Assembly (NCBI GenBank): GCA_910584235.1
Contig: CAJTZD010000002.1
Coordinates: forward strand, 126,574 to 190,573
Direction of reading: 5' to 3'
Source of the DNA: an uncultured Acetatifactor sp.
GTDB lineage: Bacteria > Bacillota > Clostridia > Lachnospirales > Lachnospiraceae
DNA length: 64,000 nt
The position numbers and the translations under genes were made by a program. The notes below the pieces were generated by a model, which saw nothing but the letters and a program-made list of their open reading frames with translations, was not told the origin of the DNA and did no database searches. Below, one piece after another: positions 33,582-42,257 of the stretch. The stretch's first letter is position 1, and every line of letters begins with the position of its first letter.

Positions 33582-34754
33582 ATGAGCAGTGGGAAAAGCC
33601 GAACCAGGCTGGATAACGAAATTGAAAACGAGCAATTATATAGTGAGAATGGGGATGGTGTAATTACAGAACCATTTAATCCGAAAGATGTGGATATCAT
33701 TTCACAGCCAATGGTTATTGCGAATATAGTTGAAGAGCTGAAAGAGGGCGGTAATATCATTCTGGATCCGGATTTTCAGAGAATTCCGGATTTGTGGGAC
33801 GATCAAAAGCAGAGCAGACTAATCGAATCGTTGATTATCAAAATCCCTTTACCTACATTTTATTTTGATGCCGGTGATAACGAAAACCTGATTGTTGTAG
33901 ACGGTCTGCAGAGATTATATGCGATTAAAAGATTTATAGCGCTGGAAAAGGGTGATCCTAAGCGTCTTTTGCTGACTGGATTGGAGTATTTGACAGAGTA
34001 CAATGGATATTCCTTTGAAGAGCTACCGTCTAATATACAGAAGCGCATAAAGGCGCATGTGATAACAGCATATATTATCAGACCTGGAACTCCCGATAAG
34101 GTGAGAACCAGTATTTTTACAAGAATAAATACGGGAGGATTGACATTAGAGCCGGCAGAGATAAAAAATTCTGTATACAGAGGGCAGGCGGCTGATTTGC
34201 TGAAAGAATTGGCGCATTCCAATGCATTTATTCATGCAACCAGAGGAAAGATAGACACTTCAAGAATGATGGACTGCGAATTTGTTAATCGCTTCATGGC
34301 ATTCTTTTTATTGGGGGTAGATTTGTATGCGGGCAATTTGGAGGATTTTTTGAATGATGCTATGATCAGGCTGCAAAAAGAAACAAGTGATACTTTGGAA
34401 AAATGCCGTAAAGACTTTTTAAAAGCAATGACATATGCATATCGGATTTTTGGAGATACGGCATTTCGGAAGTTGAATGTCAATGGCAGATATGGGAGAA
34501 TAAATAAGCCTCTTTATGATGCGGTATCAGTTAACCTGGCAATACTAAGCGAAGAGAACTGTGAAATATTAGTAAAGAAAAAAGAGCAGTTGCTTTGGAG
34601 GTATACGGAGCTGTTAAAGGACACCGGATTTCAGGATATCATTACGAATGGAACGGCAAAAGTTCCGAATGTACTAAGCAGACATAGTAAAATCTATGAA
34701 TTATTTCAAGGAGTGTTGGCAGATGATTCACTATATGCAGATAGAAAATTTTAA
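33582..34754 (+). CDS. DUF262-domain protein (ParB-like nuclease/NTPase)
   Basis: 390 residues. Motifs of the DUF262/GmrS-type ParB fold are clear: PDFQR (GNIILDPDFQRIPDLW), the DGLQR-type motif in LIVVDGLQRLYAIKRF, and the helix with INTGGLTLEPAEIKNSVYRG. DUF262 proteins bind and hydrolyse nucleotides or act in DNA restriction (GmrSD, SspE, BrxU). It contains no HNH (DUF1524) half, so a partner is needed if it is a nuclease. It is the first gene of a low-GC three-gene run; its 3' end overlaps the next gene's start by 32 bases. Confidence 0.85.
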   Translation: MSSGKSRTRLDNEIENEQLYSENGDGVITEPFNPKDVDIISQPMVIANIVEELKEGGNIILDPDFQRIPDLWDDQKQSRLIESLIIKIPLPTFYFDAGDNENLIVVDGLQRLYAIKRFIALEKGDPKRLLLTGLEYLTEYNGYSFEELPSNIQKRIKAHVITAYIIRPGTPDKVRTSIFTRINTGGLTLEPAEIKNSVYRGQAADLLKELAHSNAFIHATRGKIDTSRMMDCEFVNRFMAFFLLGVDLYAGNLEDFLNDAMIRLQKETSDTLEKCRKDFLKAMTYAYRIFGDTAFRKLNVNGRYGRINKPLYDAVSVNLAILSEENCEILVKKKEQLLWRYTELLKDTGFQDIITNGTAKVPNVLSRHSKIYELFQGVLADDSLYADRKF

Positions 34755-35826
34755 ATCTTTAAAGAAAATATCTTTACCACTACAAAATCTGAACCTGTTT
34801 TTTGGGATGAATGGAATGGGAAAATCTTCTGTGATTCAGGCCTTATTGCTGCTGCGACAGAGCTTTTGGGAGAATCGGGAGTCCGGTTTGGAGTATTTGC
34901 ATACCAATGGCGAGCTGATTAAGCTCGGTACAGGGAAAGATATTTTTTGTCAGAGCGGAGAGGGTGACAAGATCAGATTTTATTTGCAATTTGACAATAA
35001 AGAAAAGTACGACTGTCATTATGTGTATGATATATTTGATTTTGACAGCGACCAGTTAGAGCGAGTAGAAGAGAACTGTGAGAACTATTCAACAGCGTTG
35101 TTTAGCGATAAATTTTCGTATCTCGGGGCAGAGCATCTGGGCCCAAAGAAGCAGTATAGCACTGAAAACTGGAAGAAGAACGGACCGGTAAAACTGGGAG
35201 TGACAGGAGAATATGTGGTTCCGTTCCTGGCGACAGAGGGAACAAAAATAAAAGTCTCGTCTCCCATGTGCCATCCCAAGGGAAAGACAAATTGCTTGAT
35301 TGATCAGGTGACAGCGTGGATGGGAGAAATATCACCAGGGATAAAGCTGGATGCACAGCTGCTTCCCTTAATAGAAAAGGCAAAGCTGGAAATCAGCTAT
35401 AGTGGAGAACGGTTGATTTCAGAGCCTTTTTTGCCGGTGAATGTTGGCTTTGGAATACCATATGTGCTGCCCTTAGTAGTAGAATTGCTTGTTTCTGATA
35501 AAGACGGACTTCTGCTGATTGAGAACCCGGAGTCCCACCTGCATCCAAAGGGACAGACAATGATAGCACAGTTGATTTCATTGGCTGCAGAAAACGGGTG
35601 TCAGATTATCTGTGAATCTCACAGTGACCATGTGATAAATGGGGTAAGGGTTGCGGCAAAAAAAGGTTTGATCTGCAATTATAATATTGGAGTCGTATAT
35701 TTTTCCAAAAATGAAAATCAGGAGACAAGGGTCAACTCCATTTCTGTTGATAGAAATGGTAATTTAAGCGATTATCCGCCAGGACTATTGGATGAATGGG
35801 GAATTTTAATGACAGAGCTGATATGA
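34723..35826 (+). CDS. DUF3696-type AAA/ABC-like ATPase
   Basis: 367 residues from the ATG at 34723 (CAAGGAGTGTTGGCAG upstream). SMC/ABC-like ATPase: N-terminal IENFKSLKKISLPL, Walker A FGMNGMGKSSVI, Walker B LLLIENPESHLHPKGQ, and the ESHSDHVINGVR switch. The C-terminus (NLSDYPPGLLDEWGILMTEL) is characteristic of DUF3696 ATPases. There is no TOPRIM nuclease domain, unlike OLD/GajA. It lies inside a three-gene operon with a DUF262 protein and an unknown protein, an arrangement that suggests an effector-sensor ATPase system. Confidence 0.88.
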   Translation: MIHYMQIENFKSLKKISLPLQNLNLFFGMNGMGKSSVIQALLLLRQSFWENRESGLEYLHTNGELIKLGTGKDIFCQSGEGDKIRFYLQFDNKEKYDCHYVYDIFDFDSDQLERVEENCENYSTALFSDKFSYLGAEHLGPKKQYSTENWKKNGPVKLGVTGEYVVPFLATEGTKIKVSSPMCHPKGKTNCLIDQVTAWMGEISPGIKLDAQLLPLIEKAKLEISYSGERLISEPFLPVNVGFGIPYVLPLVVELLVSDKDGLLLIENPESHLHPKGQTMIAQLISLAAENGCQIICESHSDHVINGVRVAAKKGLICNYNIGVVYFSKNENQETRVNSISVDRNGNLSDYPPGLLDEWGILMTELI

Positions 35827-35839
35827 TAGGGGAGGAAAA

Positions 35840-36622
35840 TTGGAGTTATATTTCAATGAATTGTCAATTAAAGATAAGGGTGACATTAGTTATGACGCCT
35901 TAAGGGATATTGTCAATATATACAGAGAACTATTAAAGTATAATATTAGGACATGCAGAATTGCTGCTGACGACAATACCAAATTATTTCAGATGATTGG
36001 TAATGTACCTGATTCTATGAATGTAAGGAATTTCTACTTTTCATTTTTCAGATCGCCATATGAATCAGAAGCTGTGGAAGAAAGTCAGGATAGCTATTTT
36101 GAGTATAGTTGGACTTACAATAATGAGGAATGTATCGGTTTTGCACTGGCTTTTTTACTGAACTCAGCAAGCCTTAGTATTCATTATGGAGACTTCGACA
36201 CTCCGTATATTGAAATTTGCAGGGATGCAGATTCAACGAGAGTTCGGAATATATGTAAGGAGGAGCATGTGGCTCTGCATGTTCCACAGATTCTAAATAT
36301 AGAAAGGACTGAGCCATTAAAGAGTGACTTGCAGATTTCGGATAAAAAAATAATTTTAAGAAATGACCATGGAATGGATGTGTTGGAGGCTTTTTCCAAA
36401 AGGTTAATCCGTTCTCCTTATTTAATCGGGATAATAAATTCATTGCCATATAATCCATATGAGCGTAAGTTTATAAAAAGAATTAGGGAAAATGGGCTGA
36501 TTGAGATTGTTTTACCCTGGACGGACGAAGGCTATGGGCTTATTGCCAAAACCACGGGAAGAACCATTGCGGAAACGAAAAAGATAGCAGAAATCATTGA
36601 GGAAGAATTTGGATACATATAA
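35840..36622 (+). CDS. Unknown third protein of DUF262/DUF3696 cassette
   Basis: 260 residues starting with TTG at 35840, right after GGGGAGGAAAA. I do not recognise the family. It starts MELYFNELSIKDKGD, similar in style to short proteins that accompany defence ATPases. Predicted mixed alpha/beta: FSFFRSPYESEAVEESQDSY, an IGFALAFLLNSASLSIHYGD core, and a C-terminal AETKKIAEIIEEEFGYI. No catalytic motif is apparent. AT-rich like its two upstream neighbours; 13 bases separate it from the ATPase, and the MATE gene begins 21 bases later but with host-like composition. Confidence 0.7.
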   Translation: MELYFNELSIKDKGDISYDALRDIVNIYRELLKYNIRTCRIAADDNTKLFQMIGNVPDSMNVRNFYFSFFRSPYESEAVEESQDSYFEYSWTYNNEECIGFALAFLLNSASLSIHYGDFDTPYIEICRDADSTRVRNICKEEHVALHVPQILNIERTEPLKSDLQISDKKIILRNDHGMDVLEAFSKRLIRSPYLIGIINSLPYNPYERKFIKRIRENGLIEIVLPWTDEGYGLIAKTTGRTIAETKKIAEIIEEEFGYI

Positions 36623-36643
36623 GAGTACAAAGAGCAAGGTAAC

Positions 36644-37975
36644 ATGAAAATGATATTTTCCAATAAAGATCTGAAAAAGCTGATTATTCCGCTGATCCTG
36701 GAACAGGCTCTTGCCATTACTGTGGGCATGGCGGACACGATGATGATTTCCTCTGTGGGGGAGGCCGCGGTTTCCGGGGTCTCTTTGGTGGATATGTTCA
36801 ATAATCTTATCATCAGTGTGCTGGCGGCTTTGGCTACCGGCGGCGCTGTGGTCACCAGCCAGTTCATCGGGGCGTCCAAACGGGAGGAGGCCTGCCGCTC
36901 CGCGAAGCAGCTGCTGTGGGTGGACGGGCTTATTACGGTGGGCATTTCGCTTTTGGTGATAGTCGGACACAGAGGAATTCTGAATTTGTTTTTTGGCAGG
37001 ATAGAGGAGGATGTTATGAGCAACGCCATTCTCTATCTGATCATCTCAGCGGTGTCATTCCCTTTCCTGGCTATTTATAATGCCTGCGCGGCGCTGTTTC
37101 GGTCTATGGGGAATTCCGGGATCACCCTGAAAGTATCCATTTTGATGAACATTTTAAATGTGGGCGGAAACGCTGTCTGTGTATTCGGACTGAAAATGGG
37201 GGTGGCGGGGGTGGCTGTGCCATCGCTGATCTCCAGGGCAGTTGCCGCGCTTTGTCTTTATATCCTGTTGAAAAATCCGGACAGCCTGATTCATCTGAAC
37301 AAAGACCGCTTCCGGTTTGACGGGAAAATGATTAAAAAGATACTTTATATCGGGATTCCCAGCGGCATTGAAAACGGCATTTTCCAGCTTGGCCGTGTGG
37401 TTGTGGTGAGCATCATTGCGGGCTTTGGCACGGCACAGATTGCGGCCAACGGTGTGGCGAACAGCTTGGACAGCATGGGCTGCATTATAGGGCAGGGCAT
37501 GAACCTCGTCATGATTACCGTGATCGGTCAATGCGTGGGCGCGGGAGATTTGGCCCAGGTTAAGCATTATACAAAAAAACTTCTGCTGATTACATATACC
37601 GCCACGGCAGTGACGAACACGTTGATTTTGCTCTTCCTGCGGCCCATTCTGGGACTCTACGGCCTCGGGGCGGAGGCCACGGAACTGGCCTATATCCTTG
37701 TAATGATTCACAACGGCATGGCAATGCTGCTCTGGCCGGCGTCTTTTGTGCTGCCGAATATGCTCCGGGCCTGCAATGACGTAAGGTATACCATGACGAT
37801 CGCGATCTTCTCCATGGTTACGTTCCGGATAGGCTTAAGCCTGGTATTTGGCGTCTCCATGGAAATGGGGGCTGTGGGCGTATGGATCGCCATGGTGGTG
37901 GACTGGGTTTTCCGGGTTATCTGTTTTGCGGGCCGGTATCTTCAGGGGACCTGGAGGAAGTATTGTAATTTGTGA
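36644..37975 (+). CDS. MATE-family efflux transporter
   Basis: 443 residues with about twelve membrane helices in two homologous halves. N-terminus (FSNKDLKKLIIPLILEQALA ITVGMADTMMIS) is typical of MATE antiporters, which export drugs or metabolites using Na+ or H+ gradients. The second half begins near IKKILYIGIPSGIENGIFQL. GC content resembles the chromosomal background rather than the three genes before it. It follows the unknown cassette protein by 21 bases, so it may be read through from that operon; a small GACCCTTTGGGTC hairpin lies at its end. Confidence 0.92.
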   Translation: MKMIFSNKDLKKLIIPLILEQALAITVGMADTMMISSVGEAAVSGVSLVDMFNNLIISVLAALATGGAVVTSQFIGASKREEACRSAKQLLWVDGLITVGISLLVIVGHRGILNLFFGRIEEDVMSNAILYLIISAVSFPFLAIYNACAALFRSMGNSGITLKVSILMNILNVGGNAVCVFGLKMGVAGVAVPSLISRAVAALCLYILLKNPDSLIHLNKDRFRFDGKMIKKILYIGIPSGIENGIFQLGRVVVVSIIAGFGTAQIAANGVANSLDSMGCIIGQGMNLVMITVIGQCVGAGDLAQVKHYTKKLLLITYTATAVTNTLILLFLRPILGLYGLGAEATELAYILVMIHNGMAMLLWPASFVLPNMLRACNDVRYTMTIAIFSMVTFRIGLSLVFGVSMEMGAVGVWIAMVVDWVFRVICFAGRYLQGTWRKYCNL

Positions 37976-38014
37976 CCCTTTGGGTCTCAACCGGAAATGA
38001 TTTCCCACAGGGAC

Positions 38015-38626
38015 TCAGAAAAAGCGCATCTGTTCATACTCTGTACTGCGCTCCAGCGGTGGAGGGACTTGCCTCAGGAGGCTGTCGGTTCTGCCCGCAT
38101 CCAGGATCCAGTCCACGGCCTCAGTGTCTGACAGGACCAGGGGCATGCGGTCATGGACAGGTTTCATGGAGCCGTTGGCCTCCGTGGTCAGGATGACGAA
38201 ATGCTCTCCGTCCTTATACTGCCTGCAGCAGCCTGCCAAAAACAGAACGCCGCCATTCTCTTTTCGGAAAGTGTACTTGGCCTTGGCGCGGTCCCATTCG
38301 TAGAAAGCAGCGGCAGGAACCACAATACGCCTGTGGCGGATGCCGTCCCGAAACAAGGGCTTTTGCGCGGCAGACTCGCACCTGGCATTGAATACAAGCC
38401 CTTTTCCCTGGTCTGGCTGCAGGGGGAAGCCCCAGCGGAGCCAGGCACAGGTTATCCTGCCGTCTGCGGGCAGGAGGATGGGGGCTTCGTCGGAGGGATA
38501 GACGTCCGTTTCGCTGATTCTCAGCAGAGCTGCAGCGGATTCCCTGCGCAGCTTCTCGTCGGCCTGCCGGATTAGGGTTTCAATTTGTCTTGCTGTTTCA
38601 TCGTTTAAATGGTAGCGTCCGCACAT
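38015..38626 (-). CDS. SRAP-domain protein (HMCES/YedK)
   Basis: Forms a covalent DNA-protein link through its N-terminal cysteine at abasic sites in single-stranded DNA, protecting them. 203 residues; visible active-site parts are Met-Cys2 (MCGRYHL), Asn in FNARCES, Glu in AAFYEWDR and His in VHDRMPLVL. It has the usual short bacterial form, with a small extra helix (ETARQIETLIRQADEKL) near the start. Its reverse-strand position places its 5' end about 100 bases from the divergent citrate-synthase-like operon promoter. Confidence 0.92.
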   Translation of the reverse strand: MCGRYHLNDETARQIETLIRQADEKLRRESAAALLRISETDVYPSDEAPILLPADGRITCAWLRWGFPLQPDQGKGLVFNARCESAAQKPLFRDGIRHRRIVVPAAAFYEWDRAKAKYTFRKENGGVLFLAGCCRQYKDGEHFVILTTEANGSMKPVHDRMPLVLSDTEAVDWILDAGRTDSLLRQVPPPLERSTEYEQMRFF

Positions 38627-38732
38627 GTGAGGGGCCTTCTTTCTTTTTTGATGGGGTTTCTATTATTATACCCGGATTTTGGAGTGTTGCAATGGGCAGG
38701 AGGCAATCCCTCCATTTTTTTGCAGAAAAGCA

Positions 38733-38761
38733 TTGACATAGACTGTACAATTGTATACAAT
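38733..38761 (+). promoter_or_regulatory. Promoter with GntR-type operator
   Basis: Strong promoter TTGACA (38733-38738), 17 bases, TACAAT (38756-38761). A perfect 12-bp palindrome ATTGTATACAAT (38750-38761) covers the -10 box, and TTGTACAA-type half-sites precede it (CTGTACAATTG). TTGTATACAA-like palindromes are typical operators of FCD-class GntR repressors, and such a gene is in this operon. Confidence 0.75.
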
Positions 38762-38798
38762 AATACGAGCACTGAATTCTGCGAAAGAAGGGATGGAT

Positions 38799-40226
38799 AT
38801 GAGAGATAACGAGATGTTCCAGAACCGCCCCATCACCATGAACCACCACAACAACCTGTTGGAGATAGAGGAGCATATGTACATTCTGGATGATGTGCAG
38901 AAGCCCAATGTATTCCGGAATATGTTCCCCTATTCGGAGATACCCAAGATCCCGTTTAACGACAGGATTGTTCCCCATAACATGCCCAGAGAGATCTGGA
39001 TCACGGACACAACGTTTCGGGACGGCCAGCAGTCCAGGGCGCCCTACACCACGGATCAGATCGTGACCATATATGACTATCTGCATAGGTTAGGCGGACC
39101 TAACGGCATGATCCGGGCCAGCGAATTCTTTCTGTACAGCAAAAAAGACAGAGACGCCGTGTATAAATGTATGGAGAGGGGGTATCAGTTCCCGGAGGTC
39201 ACCAGCTGGATCAGAGCCAGCAAGGAGGACTTTAAGCTGGTGAAAGAGATCGGCATGAAAGAGACGGGCATTCTGGTCAGCTGCTCCGATTACCATATCT
39301 TCTTAAAATTAAAGATGACCAGGCGGCAGGCCATGGATCATTACCTGAGTGTGATCAGGGAATGTCTGGAGGAGGGGATCAGCCCCAGATGCCATCTGGA
39401 GGACATCACCAGGGCGGATATCTACGGCTATGTGGTGCCGTTTTGTCTGGAGCTGATGAAGCTCATGGAGGAGTATGGGATTCCCATCAAGATCCGTGCC
39501 TGCGATACCATGGGATACGGGGTCAATTATCCTGGCGCGGTCATTCCCAGAAGCGTCCAGGGTATCATTTACGCCATACATACCCATGCCGGGGTGCCTC
39601 ACGGGCTCATCGAGTGGCATGGTCACAATGATTTCTATAAGGCAGTGTCCAATTCCACCACAGCCTGGCTCTACGGCTGCTCCGGCATCAATACCTCGCT
39701 GTTCGGCATCGGGGAGCGCACGGGAAACACGCCTCTGGAGGCTATGGTGTTCGAGTATGCCCAGCTGAAAGGGGATTTGGGCGGCATGGACACCACGGTG
39801 ATCACGGAGCTGGCGGAGTATTATGAGAGAGAAATCGGATATCAGATTCCTCCCAGGACGCCTTTTGTGGGAAAGAATTTCAATGTGACCCGGGCTGGCA
39901 TTCACGCGGACGGCTTGCTGAAGAATGAGGAAATCTATAACATCTTCGACACGGAAAAATTCCTTAACAGGCCGGTGCTCTGCGCCGTGTCCAACACTTC
40001 GGGGCTGGCGGGCATCGCCCACTGGCTGAACGCCTATTATAAGCTGAAAGATGAGGAACAGATCGGCAAGAATGACCGGCTGGTGGCAGAGATCAAAAAG
40101 TGGGTGGACGAGGAGTACGCCGGCGGGCGCGTCACGGTGATGACTGACGAGGAAATCGTGGCATGCGTGGACCGTATCTGCAGGGAGAAGCATCTGACCC
40201 TGGGGCAGAGGTCGGAAGAGAAATAA
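38799..40226 (+). CDS. HMGL-like acyltransferase, probable Re-citrate synthase
   Basis: 475 residues from the ATG at 38799 (AGAAGGG six bases upstream). It is a member of the isopropylmalate/homocitrate synthase superfamily: ITDTTFRDGQQSRAPYT, HLEDITRADIYG, IEWHGHNDFYKAVSNS (HxH metal ligands), LFGIGERTGNTPLEAM. It differs from LeuA by lacking the C-terminal regulatory domain. Re-citrate synthases in Clostridia (for example C. kluyveri) belong to this branch. The same operon holds isocitrate dehydrogenase, which supports a citrate-to-2-oxoglutarate role; homocitrate or other chain-extending activity cannot be excluded. Confidence 0.8.
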   Translation: MRDNEMFQNRPITMNHHNNLLEIEEHMYILDDVQKPNVFRNMFPYSEIPKIPFNDRIVPHNMPREIWITDTTFRDGQQSRAPYTTDQIVTIYDYLHRLGGPNGMIRASEFFLYSKKDRDAVYKCMERGYQFPEVTSWIRASKEDFKLVKEIGMKETGILVSCSDYHIFLKLKMTRRQAMDHYLSVIRECLEEGISPRCHLEDITRADIYGYVVPFCLELMKLMEEYGIPIKIRACDTMGYGVNYPGAVIPRSVQGIIYAIHTHAGVPHGLIEWHGHNDFYKAVSNSTTAWLYGCSGINTSLFGIGERTGNTPLEAMVFEYAQLKGDLGGMDTTVITELAEYYEREIGYQIPPRTPFVGKNFNVTRAGIHADGLLKNEEIYNIFDTEKFLNRPVLCAVSNTSGLAGIAHWLNAYYKLKDEEQIGKNDRLVAEIKKWVDEEYAGGRVTVMTDEEIVACVDRICREKHLTLGQRSEEK

Positions 40227-40266
40227 AAGGATTTGGAGCATTTCAGGGAGGTTGGAGAAAAAGGAA

Positions 40267-40950
40267 ATGGGCAGTTATGATGTAAAGCAGGAGGTCACTG
40301 ACAAGTACTCCCTGCGGGGCCGCGTATTCAACAAGCTGCGGGCGGATATCCTCAGCGGGAAATACGCGGAACATGAAGAACTGAAAGAGATGGCGATAGG
40401 AGACGAGATGGGCGTCAGCCGTACGCCGGTGCGGGAGGCGTTCAGACAGCTGGAGCTGGAGGGCCTGATTCAAATCATCCCCAATAAAGGCGCTTATGTC
40501 ACGGGGATCACGCAAAAGGATGTGAAAGACATATACATGATCCGTTCCCGTCTGGAGGGGTTGTGCGCACGCTGGGCCACGGAGCACATCACAAAGGAAC
40601 AGATGGACGAGATGGAGGAGAATGTATACCTGGCAGAGTTTCATGCGGGAAAAGGGCATCTGGAACAGCTGGCAGAGCTGGATAATCGTTTCCATGATAT
40701 CATGTACGAGGCATGTAACAGCAAGATACTGGAACATCAGCTCAAGGATTTCCACAGCTATGTGCTGCGGGTGCGCAAGAAGACTCTGGCCAATGCCAAC
40801 CGCGGACCCAAGTCCAACGAGGAGCACAAAGAGATCATGGAGGCCATCAAGGCCGGGAACGGTGCTCTGGCAGAGCAGCTGGCCCATCAGCACATGATAA
40901 ACGCTTACGAGAACATGGTCAGGAACGGACTCCATGAGGCTTACGCCTGA
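40267..40950 (+). CDS. GntR-family regulator, FCD subfamily
   Basis: 227 residues from the ATG at 40267 (GGAGAAAAAGGAA upstream; an in-frame TTG at 40252 abuts the GGGAGG site and is less likely). N-terminal winged helix (LRGRVFNKLRADILSGKYAE, then MGVSRTPVREAFRQLELEGL), C-terminal FCD effector domain (FHDIMYEACNSKI ... AHQHMINAYE), which binds organic acids often via a metal. It lies between the citrate-synthase-like gene and icd, so autoregulation through the palindrome at 38750 is likely; the ligand may be citrate or a related acid (inference). Confidence 0.9.
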   Translation: MGSYDVKQEVTDKYSLRGRVFNKLRADILSGKYAEHEELKEMAIGDEMGVSRTPVREAFRQLELEGLIQIIPNKGAYVTGITQKDVKDIYMIRSRLEGLCARWATEHITKEQMDEMEENVYLAEFHAGKGHLEQLAELDNRFHDIMYEACNSKILEHQLKDFHSYVLRVRKKTLANANRGPKSNEEHKEIMEAIKAGNGALAEQLAHQHMINAYENMVRNGLHEAYA

Positions 40951-41001
40951 GAAGAACCGAAGCGACTTTAACTCAGAACGATTTTAATCAGGAGGTTTTA
41001 T

Positions 41002-42207
41002 ATGAAGAAGATAGAAATGACGACTCCCTTGGTGGAGATGGACGGCGACGAAATGACAAGGATCCTCTGGCAGATGATAAAGGATGAGCTGCTGCTTCCC
41101 TATATCAATCTCAAGACAGAGTACTATGACCTGGGTCTGGAGCACCGCAATGCCACGAATGACCAGGTTACGGTGGACTCTGCCAATGCCACGCTGAAGT
41201 ACGGCGTGGCCGTAAAGTGCGCCACTATCACCCCCAATGGAGCCAGGATGAAAGAATATGACCTGAAAGAGATGTGGAAGAGTCCCAACGGCACCATCCG
41301 CGCTATTTTGGACGGAACCGTATTCCGGGCGCCCATTTTGGTAAAAGGAATCGTGCCCTATGTGAAGAACTGGACCAAGCCTATCACCATTGCCCGCCAT
41401 GCCTATGGAGATGTGTATAAAAATACGGAGATCAAGGTGCCGGGACCCGGAAAGGCTGAGCTGGTGTTCACGGCGGCGGACGGAACCGAGACCAGGGAGC
41501 TGATCCATGATTTTACCGGGGCGGGTATCCTCCAGGGCATCCACAATACGGAAAAATCCATTGGCAGCTTTGCCAGAGCCTGCTTCGCCTATGCTGTGGA
41601 CACAAAGCAGGATCTGTGGTTTTCCACCAAAGACACTATTTCCAAGAAATATGATCATACATTCAAGGATATCTTCCAGGAGATCTATGAGACGGAGTAC
41701 AAGGAGAAATTCCAGGCCCTTGGCATCGAATACTTCTATACACTGATAGATGACGCGGTGGCCAGGGTGATCCGCTCCCAGGGCGGCTTTATCTGGGCCT
41801 GTAAGAATTATGACGGAGATGTCATGTCCGATATGGTGGCCACGGCCTATGGGGATCTGTCCATGATGACCTCCGTGCTGGTATCGCCAAGCGGCGTCTA
41901 TGAGTATGAGGCGGCCCACGGCACCGTGCAGCGCCATTATTACAAGCATCTCAAGGGCGAGGAGACCTCCACCAATTCCATCGCCACTATCTTCGCCTGG
42001 ACCGGGGCCCTGCGCAAGCGCGGGGAGCTGGACGGCAACGAGGAACTTGCGGCTTTTGCCGACAAGCTGGAACGCGCCTGCATCAGAACCGTGGAAGAGG
42101 GCAGGATGACCAAGAGCCTGTCGCTGATCTCCACCTGTGAGAATCCTGTCATTCTGAACAGTCTTGACTTTATTAAGGCCATCCGGGAGACATTGGACAG
42201 GATGTGA
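41002..42207 (+). CDS. icd: Isocitrate dehydrogenase (NADP, eukaryotic-like type)
   Basis: Oxidatively decarboxylates isocitrate to 2-oxoglutarate, forming NADPH; supplies glutamate synthesis. 401 residues of the homodimeric class II: MDGDEMTRILW near the N-terminus, SPNGTIRAILDGTVFRAPIL (substrate Arg-rich loop), the catalytic Tyr/Lys region (IDDAVARVIRSQGGFIWACK) and EAAHGTVQRHY with the NADP-binding site. AGGAGGTTTTAT precedes its ATG. Last gene of the operon; a stem AAGCGCC...GGCGCTT follows at 42218-42250. Confidence 0.95.
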   Translation: MKKIEMTTPLVEMDGDEMTRILWQMIKDELLLPYINLKTEYYDLGLEHRNATNDQVTVDSANATLKYGVAVKCATITPNGARMKEYDLKEMWKSPNGTIRAILDGTVFRAPILVKGIVPYVKNWTKPITIARHAYGDVYKNTEIKVPGPGKAELVFTAADGTETRELIHDFTGAGILQGIHNTEKSIGSFARACFAYAVDTKQDLWFSTKDTISKKYDHTFKDIFQEIYETEYKEKFQALGIEYFYTLIDDAVARVIRSQGGFIWACKNYDGDVMSDMVATAYGDLSMMTSVLVSPSGVYEYEAAHGTVQRHYYKHLKGEETSTNSIATIFAWTGALRKRGELDGNEELAAFADKLERACIRTVEEGRMTKSLSLISTCENPVILNSLDFIKAIRETLDRM

Positions 42208-42217
42208 AATATATTAA

Positions 42218-42250
42218 GCGCCAGGTGCAGAGCGTTGCGCCCGGCGCTTA
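42218..42250 (+). terminator. Hairpin between icd and convergent protease
   Basis: AAGCGCC ... GGCGCTT stem with inner GTGC/GCGC-type pairing, between two converging genes. No strong T-run is seen on either side, so termination is only probable. Confidence 0.5.
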
Positions 42251-42257
42251 GCAATCT

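Noticed and set aside
41900..42109. Short Pro/Ser-rich frames inside icd
   Set aside because: Out-of-frame reading of icd codons, no start context.
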